This document shows positions 9,292-18,296 of a DNA stretch of 64,000 bases, one piece after another. This DNA comes from Pararhizobium sp. IMCC21322 (GTDB lineage Bacteria > Pseudomonadota > Alphaproteobacteria > Rhizobiales > GCA-2746425): NCBI RefSeq assembly GCF_030758295.1, contig NZ_CP132335.1, positions 968,412 to 1,032,411 of the forward strand, written 5' to 3'. Both the position numbers and the translations under genes were made by a program. Numbering within the stretch: position 1 is the stretch's first letter; each line of letters starts with the position of its first letter. The notes under the pieces are model-generated. The model searched no databases, was not told the origin of the DNA, and saw nothing but the letters and a program-made list of their open reading frames with translations.

Positions 9292-10335
9292 TTATTCGCC
9301 CGGTTCTATCGCGACCTTGCGGTTCTGGGACGGCGATGTGTGTGACATCCGCGCCCATGAAGGTCTTTCAAACAGGAACAGCCCGATATTCAGCCGCTGC
9401 AGAATGAGATAGAAAACGGCCGGTGCCAAAACACCTGACAGGGTGACAAGCACAGATACGGTCCCAAGATCGGGAATGAGGCCCGTTTTCAGCAAAATGA
9501 TCCGCGAGATCGCCATTGGCAGGAAAAACGCCAGGTAAATCACGATAGAGTGTGCCCCGAGCCAGGCAATCGGCCCGGAGAAGCGGCTCTGTACCAGTAT
9601 TGATGCAACACAGATCAGCGCAACGGCACCAGCAAACCCCAGCGGCAGCGAGAAGACGGGCGTACCGGCAACACCGGCCCAAACAAGCCCGCCATTGACC
9701 AGCGCCCAGACCAGAAGGAAGGCCGCTGCCTTGGGCAGATCATGTCGCACCCATTCGGCAATGCGGAAGATCAAAGGAGCCAGCGCAAAGCCTGCAAAGA
9801 AGAAGACATAACGGGAGGCAAACTCATCCACCAGCAACCAGCCGGTGTGAAGCCCGGTTAAATGCAACAGCGCGGCCACAATGCCCGTCATCCAGACCGG
9901 AATGTGCAAATCATGGGCAGTTTTGGTTACAACAAAGAAGATCGGCAGAATATAGATGAACCACAGGGTTCCGAAGGGCTCGATATAGCTTTTCAGATAC
10001 AGCAGAACCGTGCCGCCAATCCCGTATTCAGAGGCCAGTCCAGGCGCTTTGAACAGAAACTGGATCGTGACCCACAGGGCATAAAAATAGAAGAAGTGAA
10101 TAACTTTGAGATCGAAATATTTCCGCCAGTTGCGATCCAGCACCAGCGCCAGAAACAGCCCGGAAATCAGGAAGAAATCCGGCATGCGGAATGGTGCGGC
10201 AAACGCAACAACCAGATGCATCCAGCTTGTCTCGCCGGCGGCTTTTTCCACCCCCAGCGTTGAATGCATCATGACCACGAAAATAATGCAGATGCCTTTG
10301 GCAGCATCCACCCAATCCACACGTTGTTGTGCCAT
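9292..10335 (-). CDS. acyltransferase 3 family membrane protein
   Basis: A 347-residue integral membrane protein with about ten hydrophobic segments. It opens with RVDWVDAAKGICIIFVVMMHS, the standard start of acyltransferase family 3, in which the early aspartate and the histidine of the first helix are conserved. These enzymes move acyl groups onto sugars or lipids at the inner membrane, for example O-acetylation of surface polysaccharide. The acceptor here is unknown and no polysaccharide genes are adjacent. The start is ATG 10335 (MAQQR); the frame continues upstream to 10380 without a better site. Confidence 0.85.
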   Translation of the reverse strand: MAQQRVDWVDAAKGICIIFVVMMHSTLGVEKAAGETSWMHLVVAFAAPFRMPDFFLISGLFLALVLDRNWRKYFDLKVIHFFYFYALWVTIQFLFKAPGLASEYGIGGTVLLYLKSYIEPFGTLWFIYILPIFFVVTKTAHDLHIPVWMTGIVAALLHLTGLHTGWLLVDEFASRYVFFFAGFALAPLIFRIAEWVRHDLPKAAAFLLVWALVNGGLVWAGVAGTPVFSLPLGFAGAVALICVASILVQSRFSGPIAWLGAHSIVIYLAFFLPMAISRIILLKTGLIPDLGTVSVLVTLSGVLAPAVFYLILQRLNIGLFLFERPSWARMSHTSPSQNRKVAIEPGE

Positions 10336-10597
10336 TTTATCTTTTCTCAAGCGCGTTGTAATATGACGCTGAGAATACAACAGCGCATCCGGCCAAGGGT
10401 TAATGAGACCCGCAAAAGCCTGACTTTGTGGCGTTACAGTTAATATTTTTGACGTCTTGTCAGAGTTTTCGTCGGCCGATTGGCGAAACTGGCGGGTTTG
10501 GAAAAGTGGCTATACTTAACCGCCCCTTAAATTGCCTTATTTAAACTCCATGCCGCATGACGTATTATCCCTGACATGAGAGCGTGTGGAACACCCC

Positions 10598-12721
10598 ATG
10601 AGTGGCCCCAGACAGCAGAACAGAAAAGAACCCGTATTTGGCACCGCGCCAGCGCGCGGGACAGCACAGCCGCGCACACGCGCTGCGCGACCTGAAGCAC
10701 GGTCTGGCGCGGTAAAGCGGGGCGGTGGTGGCGGTCCAAAGCCACCTCAGCGCGGCAGGAAACATCCTTCAAAAGAGCGTCGCCCGAAGAAGAAGCGTGG
10801 TTTTTTCGGGTTTCTGTTTTACTGGAGCTTTGTGCTCATGCTTTGGGGCGCTATCGGCCTTGGTGGCCTGGCGATTTATTTTTCCTCGGAGCTTCCTGAT
10901 TTTGCCGAACTGAAAATCCCGGGTCGCTCACCTAATGTGCAGCTTCTGGCCCGCGATGGATCCTTGATTGCCAATCGCGGCGAAACCGGGGGCGAAACGG
11001 TTCGACTGGAGCAATTGCCGCCTTATCTTCCGCAAGCGGTCATGGCCATTGAGGATCGCCGCTTTTACAGCCATTTTGGCGTTGATGTTCCCGGTATCGC
11101 ACGTGCCATGGTTGCCAATTTCCAGGCCGGACGTGTGGTGCAGGGTGGCTCGTCTATTACCCAGCAGCTTGCCAAGAACCTTTACCTTGGTCCTGAGCGG
11201 GACTGGCGCCGCAAGTTGAAAGAAGTGCCGATTGCCATCTGGCTTGAGTACAAATTCTCCAAAGATGAAATCATGGAGATGTATCTCAACCGTGTCTATC
11301 TTGGCGGTGGTGCGACAGGCGTTGATGCAGCGGCGCGCACCTACTACCAGAAATCGGCCCGCTATCTGACATTGGCTGAATCCGCCGTGATTGCAGGCCT
11401 GTTGAAAGCGCCATCACGTCTGGCACCCAATCGCAATCCGGAAGCGGCACAGGCACGCGCCAAACTGGTTTTGGCTGCCATGGAGGATGTTGGATATATC
11501 TCCAGTTCCGAACGCGAATTTGCCATTGCAAATCCGGCCTCCGCCACAAGCCGTCATTTGGCGGGTGCTGAGAACTATGTAGCCGACTGGCTGTATGATC
11601 GGGTGAAGGGGTTCCTGGGCACGATTGATGAAGATGTGGTGGTTCAAACCACCATTGACGGTCGTCTGCAGAAACTTGCCGAAGGCGCGCTGCGTGAGGG
11701 TCTGGACCGCGATGGCGGGACCTACGGTGTTACCCAGGGCGCAATCGTATCGATTGATCCAACCGGTGCTGTCCGTGCCCTGGTTGGCGGACGTGATTAT
11801 GGCGAAAGTCAGTTCAACCGCGCAGCCGATGCACGCCGTCAACCCGGCTCATCCTTCAAACCCTTTGTCTATCTGGCAGCTATGGAACTGGGCCTGACAC
11901 CGGATACCGTTCGCATTGATGGTCCGGTTCAGATCAATGGCTGGGAACCACAGAACTACAACAAGAAATATCGTGGTCCGGTGACACTGGAACAGGCGCT
12001 GTCCCTGTCGTTGAACACGGTTGCCGCGCGTCTTGGTGACGAGGTCGGCATTGATGCGGTTGCAGAAGTTGCCAACCGTTTGGGCATCAACAGCGATTTG
12101 CAGCGCATTCCCAGCCTGTCTCTTGGAACCAGCGAAACAACACCGCTGGAAATGACATCGGCCTATGTGCCCTTTGCCAATGGCGGATACAGTGTTATCG
12201 AGCACGCCATCAAGCGGATATCAACAGCCAGTGGCGAAGTGCTTTATGAACGCCAACCCAGTGGTAATCTGCCGGTTATTGCACCCTTCACATTGGGGTT
12301 GATGAACAGCATGATGCAGACAACTCTGGTCTCCGGTACAGCCACCAAGGCACGGCTGGATGATCGGCCTGCGGGCGGTAAAACCGGAACCAGTCAGGAC
12401 TTCCGGGATGCCTGGTTTATCGGCTACACCGCCAATCTGGTAACCGGCATCTGGCTCGGCAATGATGATAACAGCCCCACCAAGCGGGCCTCCGGAGGCA
12501 ATCTGCCTGCAATTATCTGGCATGATTTCATGCAGCCTGCCCATGAGGGCATTCCGGCATCGCCACTTATCGGCGCCTCTGAATCCCGTGAAATTCTGGC
12601 CCAGACCGAAGCAACTGAGTTGCAGCCTTTTGCCAGATCATCAGATCAGATTGCAGCTCAACCGCAACGGCGCCGCACTGAAGAACGCGGGTTTCTACAG
12701 CGTCTTTTTGGTGGCGGATAG
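10598..12721 (+). CDS. class A penicillin-binding protein (PBP1A family)
   Basis: A 707-residue bifunctional peptidoglycan synthase. A basic cytoplasmic N-terminus (about 60 residues, rich in Arg/Lys/Gly) leads into one membrane anchor (about residues 68-95). The GT51 glycosyltransferase domain follows, with AIEDRRFYSHFGVD near residue 150 and GGSSITQQLAKNLYL. The transpeptidase domain has all three active-site motifs: SSFK near 417, SLN near 470 and KTGTS near 594. It polymerises and cross-links peptidoglycan in the periplasm. ATG 10598 is preferred over GTG 10586. It is a single-gene unit divergent from the acyltransferase. Confidence 0.93.
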   Translation: MSGPRQQNRKEPVFGTAPARGTAQPRTRAARPEARSGAVKRGGGGGPKPPQRGRKHPSKERRPKKKRGFFGFLFYWSFVLMLWGAIGLGGLAIYFSSELPDFAELKIPGRSPNVQLLARDGSLIANRGETGGETVRLEQLPPYLPQAVMAIEDRRFYSHFGVDVPGIARAMVANFQAGRVVQGGSSITQQLAKNLYLGPERDWRRKLKEVPIAIWLEYKFSKDEIMEMYLNRVYLGGGATGVDAAARTYYQKSARYLTLAESAVIAGLLKAPSRLAPNRNPEAAQARAKLVLAAMEDVGYISSSEREFAIANPASATSRHLAGAENYVADWLYDRVKGFLGTIDEDVVVQTTIDGRLQKLAEGALREGLDRDGGTYGVTQGAIVSIDPTGAVRALVGGRDYGESQFNRAADARRQPGSSFKPFVYLAAMELGLTPDTVRIDGPVQINGWEPQNYNKKYRGPVTLEQALSLSLNTVAARLGDEVGIDAVAEVANRLGINSDLQRIPSLSLGTSETTPLEMTSAYVPFANGGYSVIEHAIKRISTASGEVLYERQPSGNLPVIAPFTLGLMNSMMQTTLVSGTATKARLDDRPAGGKTGTSQDFRDAWFIGYTANLVTGIWLGNDDNSPTKRASGGNLPAIIWHDFMQPAHEGIPASPLIGASESREILAQTEATELQPFARSSDQIAAQPQRRRTEERGFLQRLFGGG

Positions 12722-12839
12722 ATCAGTCGCTGAAAAGCCGGATCTGAAGTCAGCAACCGGCTTGCATATCGCCTGAACTCGACACTGTAACGCAGAAATA
12801 GTAATTGCTACTTCTGATTACAATCGGTTGGGATTAGCC

Positions 12840-13193
12840 ATGCTTAAGAAGATCACCATGCCGCCGCTGCTGGCAGCAATTTTCACAATGTCCGCACTCA
12901 GCTTTCCCGCGTCTGTAGCGTCAGCCCAACAATCCAGTTTTGAGGCAAATTGTGCTGTGACCTCAGGTACAAATGGCGGTCAGAAATACGCGACCCTGAA
13001 ATGCCACAAGGTCAGTGAGCCGGGAAATTACAAGATTCGCACCACCGTGTGGGAGAACAAAGACAAAAACGGCTACAAGGATTTGGCCCGCATGTCTGGC
13101 AGGCGTTTGACCTGCACAATGGTCTGGGGTGGCGCAAACTCCAGCCGGGAAACCATCCATACAACTTATGAAATTACCGGATGTCGCAGGTAG
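12840..13193 (+). CDS. small secreted protein, four cysteines
   Basis: A 117-residue protein with a signal peptide (residues 1-29, ending SVASA before QQSS). The mature part of about 88 residues contains four cysteines (in ANCAVT, LKCHKV, LTCTMV and ITGCRR), enough for two disulfides, and is otherwise polar and probably beta-rich. I do not recognise the family. ATG 12840 is chosen because the signal peptide begins there; a TTG at 12828 is in frame. It is followed by a bidirectional terminator at 13266-13293. Confidence 0.7.
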   Translation: MLKKITMPPLLAAIFTMSALSFPASVASAQQSSFEANCAVTSGTNGGQKYATLKCHKVSEPGNYKIRTTVWENKDKNGYKDLARMSGRRLTCTMVWGGANSSRETIHTTYEITGCRR

Positions 13194-13265
13194 CGGCCGT
13201 CCGCGAAAGATCTGCGCTGCGCTGAGCGCGGGCCTGACCCCATCGGCATTGCAGTGAGTATCCCG

Positions 13266-13293
13266 CAAAAAAAGCCGGCTTTCACCGGCTTTT
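13266..13293. terminator. bidirectional intrinsic terminator
   Basis: AAAAAGCCGG (13268-13277) pairs with CCGGCTTTTT (13284-13293) around a six-base loop. It gives a U-run in both directions and serves both the small secreted protein gene (plus) and secB (minus). Confidence 0.85.
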
Positions 13294-13320
13294 TATATAT
13301 TCAATCTGTTGTCAAAAAGC

Positions 13321-13848
13321 TTAGTTCGGCTGACCTTCGGCCTGCTGCTTGGCCTGAATCTGTTCCAGACGCTGGCGGTAAAGGGCGGCAAAATCCACCG
13401 GATCGATCAACAGTGGCGGGAAGCCGCCATCGCGTGTGGCAGAGGCCACAATCTGGCGTGCAAACGGGAACAGCAAACGCGGGCATTCGATCATGATCAG
13501 CGGATGCAGATGCTCTTTGGGAACATTGGCAAGCCGGAAGATACCAGCATAGTCCAGTTCAATATTGAACAGGATATCATCTTCATGAGTCGCCTTTGAC
13601 TCCAGCTTCAGATCAACTTCAAAATCATTTTCCGACAGCGGTGTCGCATTCACATTGACGTTGATGGAAATGTTCGGTCCACCTTCACGCGGGCGCAGGG
13701 AATCCGGTGCTTTTGGATTTTCAAACGAAAAATCCTTGATGTATTGCGCAACGATATTGATTTGCGGCGGCTTTGCGGCTCCATCGCCATTCGCGGACGG
13801 TGCGTCCTGGTCAGATGGGGCCTGATCTGATGAAGAAGTATCGCTCAT
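13321..13848 (-). CDS. secB: protein-export chaperone SecB
   Basis: A 175-residue SecB. The conserved core begins [22 protein letters not shown] and includes the later segments [32 protein letters not shown] and [17 protein letters not shown]. It holds presecretory proteins unfolded in the cytoplasm and hands them to SecA. It carries a polar N-terminal extension of about 28 residues, common in alphaproteobacteria. ATG 13848 is chosen because an upstream ATG at 13866 would add six unconserved residues. It is on the same strand as fxsA, separated by 130 bp, and opposite to the Tim44-like gene. Confidence 0.96.
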   Translation of the reverse strand: MSDTSSSDQAPSDQDAPSANGDGAAKPPQINIVAQYIKDFSFENPKAPDSLRPREGGPNISINVNVNATPLSENDFEVDLKLESKATHEDDILFNIELDYAGIFRLANVPKEHLHPLIMIECPRLLFPFARQIVASATRDGGFPPLLIDPVDFAALYRQRLEQIQAKQQAEGQPN

Positions 13849-13978
13849 TGTTAATCCTGTTATCATTCAAGAAAAGTTGGTGGGTGGCTAACATGTGCCC
13901 GGCGCAGAAACAACCATTCAGCGCTTTTTATGCGCTCTGTCCCCTTGCGAAGTGGGCATTTATGCATTTTCTGCTGTC

Positions 13979-14554
13979 TCAGACTTTGTCGTCTCCATTG
14001 CGCCCATCTGCCCAAGGGCTCTCCGGATTGTTGTCCCGATAATCATCGGGGTCCAGATCGACGACAGTCTGGCCGGTTTTTGATTGGCTGGAAGATGGGT
14101 TCTGGGCACTCCTATTTTGGCCCTGCGAGCTATGCGAAGAACCTCCTGCATTCGGCGTCGTTGCGCCATTCGGGCCGCCCGGCATGCCGGGGCCGACCAA
14201 ATTAACCTTGGATTTCAGAAAGTTCCAGACAGTGTCTTGAATCGGCGGAACAAAAAGCAGAAATCCAATCGTGTCGGTCACAAAGCCAGGTGTCAGCAGC
14301 AGGATACCGGCGATAACCAGCATTGCCCCACGCACCAGATCTTTGGCCGGTAGACGTTTTGCTGCCATTTCACCTTGTATGCGGCGCAGCAGTGAAACAC
14401 CCTGCCAGCGCAACAGGAAGGAGCCGATAATGGCGGTCACAACCACCATGGCCAAAGTTGCCCAAACGCCGATCTGGCCTCCAATCAGAACGAAGGCGGC
14501 AATTTCCATCAACGGCACGATAAGCAGCACAAAGGGAATTAGGGAAAAGCGCAT
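13979..14554 (-). CDS. fxsA: FxsA family membrane protein
   Basis: A 191-residue inner-membrane protein. The first 120 residues hold the FxsA/YtzA-type core with three to four hydrophobic segments and the signature LLLTPGFVTDTIGFLLFVPPI. A long polar, Ser/Gln-rich cytoplasmic tail follows. In Escherichia coli FxsA overproduction suppresses F exclusion of phage T7; its normal role is unclear. The secB-fxsA / Tim44 / mltA neighbourhood is typical of Rhizobiales chromosomes. Confidence 0.88.
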   Translation of the reverse strand: MRFSLIPFVLLIVPLMEIAAFVLIGGQIGVWATLAMVVVTAIIGSFLLRWQGVSLLRRIQGEMAAKRLPAKDLVRGAMLVIAGILLLTPGFVTDTIGFLLFVPPIQDTVWNFLKSKVNLVGPGMPGGPNGATTPNAGGSSHSSQGQNRSAQNPSSSQSKTGQTVVDLDPDDYRDNNPESPWADGRNGDDKV

Positions 14555-14772
14555 TAAATGTCTCCAATGATCGGCAGATAGGTGATTTTACCTGAAAAAC
14601 GAGACTTTTTTGAAGTTTTATCGGCAAAGATGTGTCAAAATGGCTTTGCAGCCTGTTCAACACTTGTGTGTGACAGGCCTAGCGCTATCTGTAAAACAAG
14701 ACTAAGAAAGCGCTGAGATGCGGCCCGTATTGTCACGGGTGACGGCTATGAAAAGGCACGAGCGGAATATCC

Positions 14773-15477
14773 ATGCAATTTTTCGATTTCTACACTCTTG
14801 TTTTTATCGCAATCGCGGTATTTTTCTTCCTTCGCCTTCGCGGCGTTTTGGGAAAACGGACGGGTCATGAACGACGTCCGTATGATCCCTATGCGGAGAA
14901 ACCCAAAACGGGCCAAAAATCATCCAATGACAATGTCATCAATCTGCCCAAGCGTGATGATGGTTCAGATGGTGAACCTGTTGACGGGCAGGATGAGGAC
15001 GAAGATGTCGATCCAAAGAAACTGGCCCTCAAAAATCTTGTCGCGCCCATCGTGGCGCGCGATCCGGACTTTGATGCAAAGGAATTTGTGACAGGTGCCC
15101 GTGTTGCTTACGAGATGATTGTAACCGCTTATGCTGCCGGGAATCGCGACCAGTTGAAACCACTTCTGTCAGAAGAGGTTTATGCCGGATTTGACGAAGC
15201 AATCGCCGAGCGCGAAAGCCGGTCAGAAAACGTGGATTTCACATTTGTCGGTATCGAGAAAGCCAACATCGTGGATGCTCATGGTGACAATTCCGAATTG
15301 CGTGTCACTGTGCGCTTTGTCAGCGAATTGATTTCGGCCACCCGCAATCAGGATGGGGATATTATTGACGGGAGCGCCAGCAAGGTGACCGAAGTCACAG
15401 ATATCTGGACGTTTGCGCGCGATCCACGCGACGGTGATCCGAACTGGCGTCTGGTGGCTACGGAAGCCGCAGACTGA
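14773..15477 (+). CDS. Tim44/TimA family membrane-anchored protein
   Basis: A 234-residue protein with one N-terminal membrane segment (about residues 7-23, LVFIAIAVFFFLRL), a polar, acidic linker to about residue 75, and a C-terminal Tim44-like (NTF2-fold) domain ending in the WTFARDPRDGDPNWRLVATE segment. Bacterial TimA is the alphaproteobacterial relative of mitochondrial Tim44; a role at the inner membrane in protein traffic is inferred. It is 28 bp upstream of mltA and starts the mltA-smr-XRE transcription unit. Confidence 0.88.
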   Translation: MQFFDFYTLVFIAIAVFFFLRLRGVLGKRTGHERRPYDPYAEKPKTGQKSSNDNVINLPKRDDGSDGEPVDGQDEDEDVDPKKLALKNLVAPIVARDPDFDAKEFVTGARVAYEMIVTAYAAGNRDQLKPLLSEEVYAGFDEAIAERESRSENVDFTFVGIEKANIVDAHGDNSELRVTVRFVSELISATRNQDGDIIDGSASKVTEVTDIWTFARDPRDGDPNWRLVATEAAD

Positions 15478-15505
15478 TCCTTGCAATTGGGCCGGGGCAG
15501 ACAGG

Positions 15506-16630
15506 ATGCAAACGGCCCTTCAGGCTCTGAGCTATATTGATCTGCCCGGCTGGGCTGACGATGATCACTTGGCAGCGTTTCACTGTTTTCTGAACAGCGC
15601 TGACATTTTTGAAGGTGTGGACGGCCCCAAGACCCGAGCTCTTGGCATTGATGGCCCGGCATTGGGCTGTGTATTCGCAAAGGCGCGCAGGCAAGCTGCC
15701 CAAATACAGGATTCTGCAGCCGCAAAAGCGTTTTTCGAAACTCATTTTACGCCGATTATGTTTGCCTCTGATACGCCATTTGCGGAATATCCGGGCCTGT
15801 TGACCGCCTATTTTGAACCGGTCGTGGAAGGCTCTCTCACCCGCTCCGAAGCCTTTCCCATTCCCCTGTTACGACGACCTGCTGATCTGGTTGAAACCAA
15901 GACGTTCGCACCGGAAGACATACCCGAAGACTTGCCGGAAGGTTTGCGTTTTGCAAAAAAGACAGCGCAGGGACTGGTGCCTTACTTCGATCGCAGTGAA
16001 ATTGAAGGCCGTGTTTTTTCAGACGGTGCGCTGGCCGGGCAGGGGCTGGAAATGGTCTGGCTGGCCAACCATGTTGACGTTTTCTTTATCCATATTCAGG
16101 GTTCTGCCTCTATCCACTTGCAGCAGGGCGGAACATTGCGGGTCAGCTATGATGGCAAATCCGGCCATGACTACACGGCCATTGGCAAAGTGTTGAAGGA
16201 CATGGGGGAGTTGGCACCGGGTAACATCATGATGCAGACCATCAAAACCTGGCTTTTGGAAAACCCGGACCGGCAATTGGAAATTTTGCACCAGAACCGG
16301 TCTTTCATCTTTTTTCAGGAAGAAAAGAATCTTCAACCGGATTTGGGCCCGCGGGCAACGGCTGGCGTGCAACTGACGCAGGGCCGCTCGCTGGCTGTTG
16401 ACCGCGTATTGCACACATTTCACACGCCGATCTTTGTCAGTTACAGCCGGGATGGCGCCATAGATAATCGCCTGATGATCGCGCAGGATACCGGTTCCGC
16501 TATTGTCGGCCCACATCGTGGTGACTATTTTGCGGGCAGCGGATCGGGTGCCGGTGAGACCGCTGGTGGCTTTGCTGCGTCCTGTCGATTTGTTGTCTTG
16601 ATGCCGCGCGCGCAGGACTTGCCAACATGA
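15506..16630 (+). CDS. mltA: lytic murein transglycosylase A family protein
   Basis: A 374-residue protein with the MltA domain and the C-terminal 3D domain. The typical end motif AQDTGSAIVGPHRGDYFAG carries the conserved aspartates, and FDRSEIEGR and HIQGSASIHL are family landmarks. It would cleave the glycan strands of peptidoglycan, forming 1,6-anhydro ends. The predicted N-terminus (MQTALQALSYIDLPGW) has neither a signal peptide nor a lipobox, and no in-frame upstream start supplies one, so its export route is unclear. The stop overlaps the start of the next gene by four bases (ATGA), showing translational coupling. Confidence 0.9.
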   Translation: MQTALQALSYIDLPGWADDDHLAAFHCFLNSADIFEGVDGPKTRALGIDGPALGCVFAKARRQAAQIQDSAAAKAFFETHFTPIMFASDTPFAEYPGLLTAYFEPVVEGSLTRSEAFPIPLLRRPADLVETKTFAPEDIPEDLPEGLRFAKKTAQGLVPYFDRSEIEGRVFSDGALAGQGLEMVWLANHVDVFFIHIQGSASIHLQQGGTLRVSYDGKSGHDYTAIGKVLKDMGELAPGNIMMQTIKTWLLENPDRQLEILHQNRSFIFFQEEKNLQPDLGPRATAGVQLTQGRSLAVDRVLHTFHTPIFVSYSRDGAIDNRLMIAQDTGSAIVGPHRGDYFAGSGSGAGETAGGFAASCRFVVLMPRAQDLPT

Positions 16631-17220
16631 AGCGGCGCAAGTCACGAGAATTATCGCCCGAAGAACGCAGACTTTGGAACCGTGTGACCGAAAGCGTCAT
16701 GCCTGCGCGTCCAGAGTCACATTACAAGAAAATCGCCAGTGAACCTAAGTCAAAAAAGGGCGATGAAGCGCCAAAGCCGGCCAAGTCTGTTGCGCGCCGC
16801 ATCGTGCTACCCGCCTATCATCCCCCCGTCTCCACACCGAAACGGCCACAGCCATTATTGCTGTCCCCACTGGACAACAAAAGCAGGCGACGGCTGAAAC
16901 GCGGTCAGGATGCGCTTGACGCAACGCTGGATCTGCATGGCATGACGCAGGCTGCAGCCCATAACAGGCTCATCCAGTTTCTGCATCAGGCTCATGCAGG
17001 TGGTGCGCGCTACGTGCTTGTCATTACAGGAAAGGGCAAGGCTGCGAACCCGGACACAGGCGAACGGGGCATTTTGCGCCGCATGGTACCGGCCTGGCTG
17101 TCCGGCCCTGACCTTGGATCATTGGTTGCCAGTTATGATGAAGCCGCCACACCCCATGGCGGTTCCGGTGCATTATATGTCAGACTGCGGCGCAAGCGGC
17201 AGGGACTTCAAAGACAATGA
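16627..17220 (+). CDS. Smr domain protein
   Basis: A 197-residue protein with a basic, disordered N-terminal half and a C-terminal Smr domain (about residues 95-195). The domain has the LDLHGMTQAAA motif (DLHG) and the ITGKGKA glycine loop. Smr domains bind or nick nucleic acids; the stand-alone alphaproteobacterial proteins are poorly characterised. It overlaps mltA by ATGA and the next XRE gene by ATGA, so the three genes are translationally coupled. Confidence 0.88.
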   Translation: MKRRKSRELSPEERRLWNRVTESVMPARPESHYKKIASEPKSKKGDEAPKPAKSVARRIVLPAYHPPVSTPKRPQPLLLSPLDNKSRRRLKRGQDALDATLDLHGMTQAAAHNRLIQFLHQAHAGGARYVLVITGKGKAANPDTGERGILRRMVPAWLSGPDLGSLVASYDEAATPHGGSGALYVRLRRKRQGLQRQ

Positions 17221-17597
17221 CACCACTTGGCAAACGATTGCGGGAATTGCGGTCGCAAAAGAGTGTGACGTTAAAACATATGGCCGATGAACTGGGCGTA
17301 TCATCAGCCTATCTTTCGGCATTGGAGCACGGCCATCGTGGCACGCCGGGCTGGTTGATGCTGCAGCGTATCATCGCCTATTTCAATCTCATCTGGGATG
17401 ACGCGGAAGATCTGGTGGCATTGGCCCGCAGTTCCGACCCGCGTGTGACGGTGGACACATCCGGCCTCAGTCCCGAAGCAACGAGACTTGCAAATCTGCT
17501 GGCTGCAAACATTGCCGATCTGCCACCGGAGGCCCTGAAACGGCTGATTGAGGCTCTTGAAGCTGAACTGCGTGAGGCTGCGATCAAGCAAGAGTGA
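17217..17597 (+). CDS. XRE-type helix-turn-helix protein
   Basis: A 126-residue protein. An N-terminal XRE/Cro helix-turn-helix covers about residues 4-60 (LGKRLRELRSQKSVTLKHMADELGVSSAYLSALEHG), followed by a helical C-terminal part that may dimerise. It is a cytoplasmic DNA-binding protein whose targets are unknown. It overlaps the Smr gene by four bases and ends the Tim44-mltA-smr unit. Confidence 0.85.
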   Translation: MTPLGKRLRELRSQKSVTLKHMADELGVSSAYLSALEHGHRGTPGWLMLQRIIAYFNLIWDDAEDLVALARSSDPRVTVDTSGLSPEATRLANLLAANIADLPPEALKRLIEALEAELREAAIKQE

Positions 17598-17662
17598 ATG
17601 CGCGAAAGTCAGGAATGGTTTAGAGCGTATCTTGTGAAACCTGCCGGAACTGATGATTTGCC

Positions 17663-18274
17663 ATGCTTGACAGCCAAATGCGTAAACTGATCGATCCACC
17701 TCTGAACCGCATCGGGATCTGGCTGGCATCGAAAAACATCACCGCCAACGGGGTCACAATAACCGGCTTTGCAATTGGTCTGCTGGCCGCGCTGGCAATT
17801 GCCTTTCAATTCTATCTGCTGGGTCTGGTTTTGTTGTTGCTCAGCCGCCTTGCAGACGGGTTGGACGGGGCGGTGGCCCGCGCCAGCGCGCCCAGTGATC
17901 TGGGCGGTTTTCTGGACATAACGCTCGATTTCTTTTTCTACGGGGCCATTCCATTGGCCTTCGCAATTGCGAATCCTGAGGCAAATGCTCTGGCCGCTGC
18001 CGTTCTGCTGACCGGCTTCTATGCCACCGGCTCCAGCTTCCTGGCCTTCGCCATCATGGCGGAAAAGCGTAAAATCACCACCACATCACAGGGCATCAAA
18101 TCGCTCTATTACATTGGTGGCCTGGCGGAAGGCACGGAAACCATTGCCATCTTCGTCGCCTTTTGCCTGTTTCCAGGCTGGTTTGCCTGGATCGCCTACG
18201 CGTTTGCTGCCATCTGTTTCGTGACGGCAGCAAACCGTGTGGTCATTGGCTGGATATCGCTGAAATCCGACTAA
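17663..18274 (+). CDS. CDP-alcohol phosphatidyltransferase family protein
   Basis: A 203-residue integral membrane protein with about six hydrophobic segments. The family signature DxxDGxxAR...GxxxDxxxD is complete between Asp65 and Asp89 (LADGLDGAVARASAPSDLGG, then FLD and LD). These enzymes transfer a phosphatidyl group from a CDP-linked lipid, or act on a CDP-alcohol, in the inner membrane. The alcohol acceptor cannot be assigned: it is not obviously PgsA, PssA or Pcs. It stands alone, 65 bp after the XRE gene. Confidence 0.85.
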   Translation: MLDSQMRKLIDPPLNRIGIWLASKNITANGVTITGFAIGLLAALAIAFQFYLLGLVLLLLSRLADGLDGAVARASAPSDLGGFLDITLDFFFYGAIPLAFAIANPEANALAAAVLLTGFYATGSSFLAFAIMAEKRKITTTSQGIKSLYYIGGLAEGTETIAIFVAFCLFPGWFAWIAYAFAAICFVTAANRVVIGWISLKSD

Positions 18275-18296
18275 GCCGACACCTTAGGCAGACATC

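Noticed and set aside
12735-12764. Possible terminator after the penicillin-binding protein gene (AAGCCGG/CCGGCTT)
   Set aside because: The stem is short, the loop is about 15 bases and there is no T-run.
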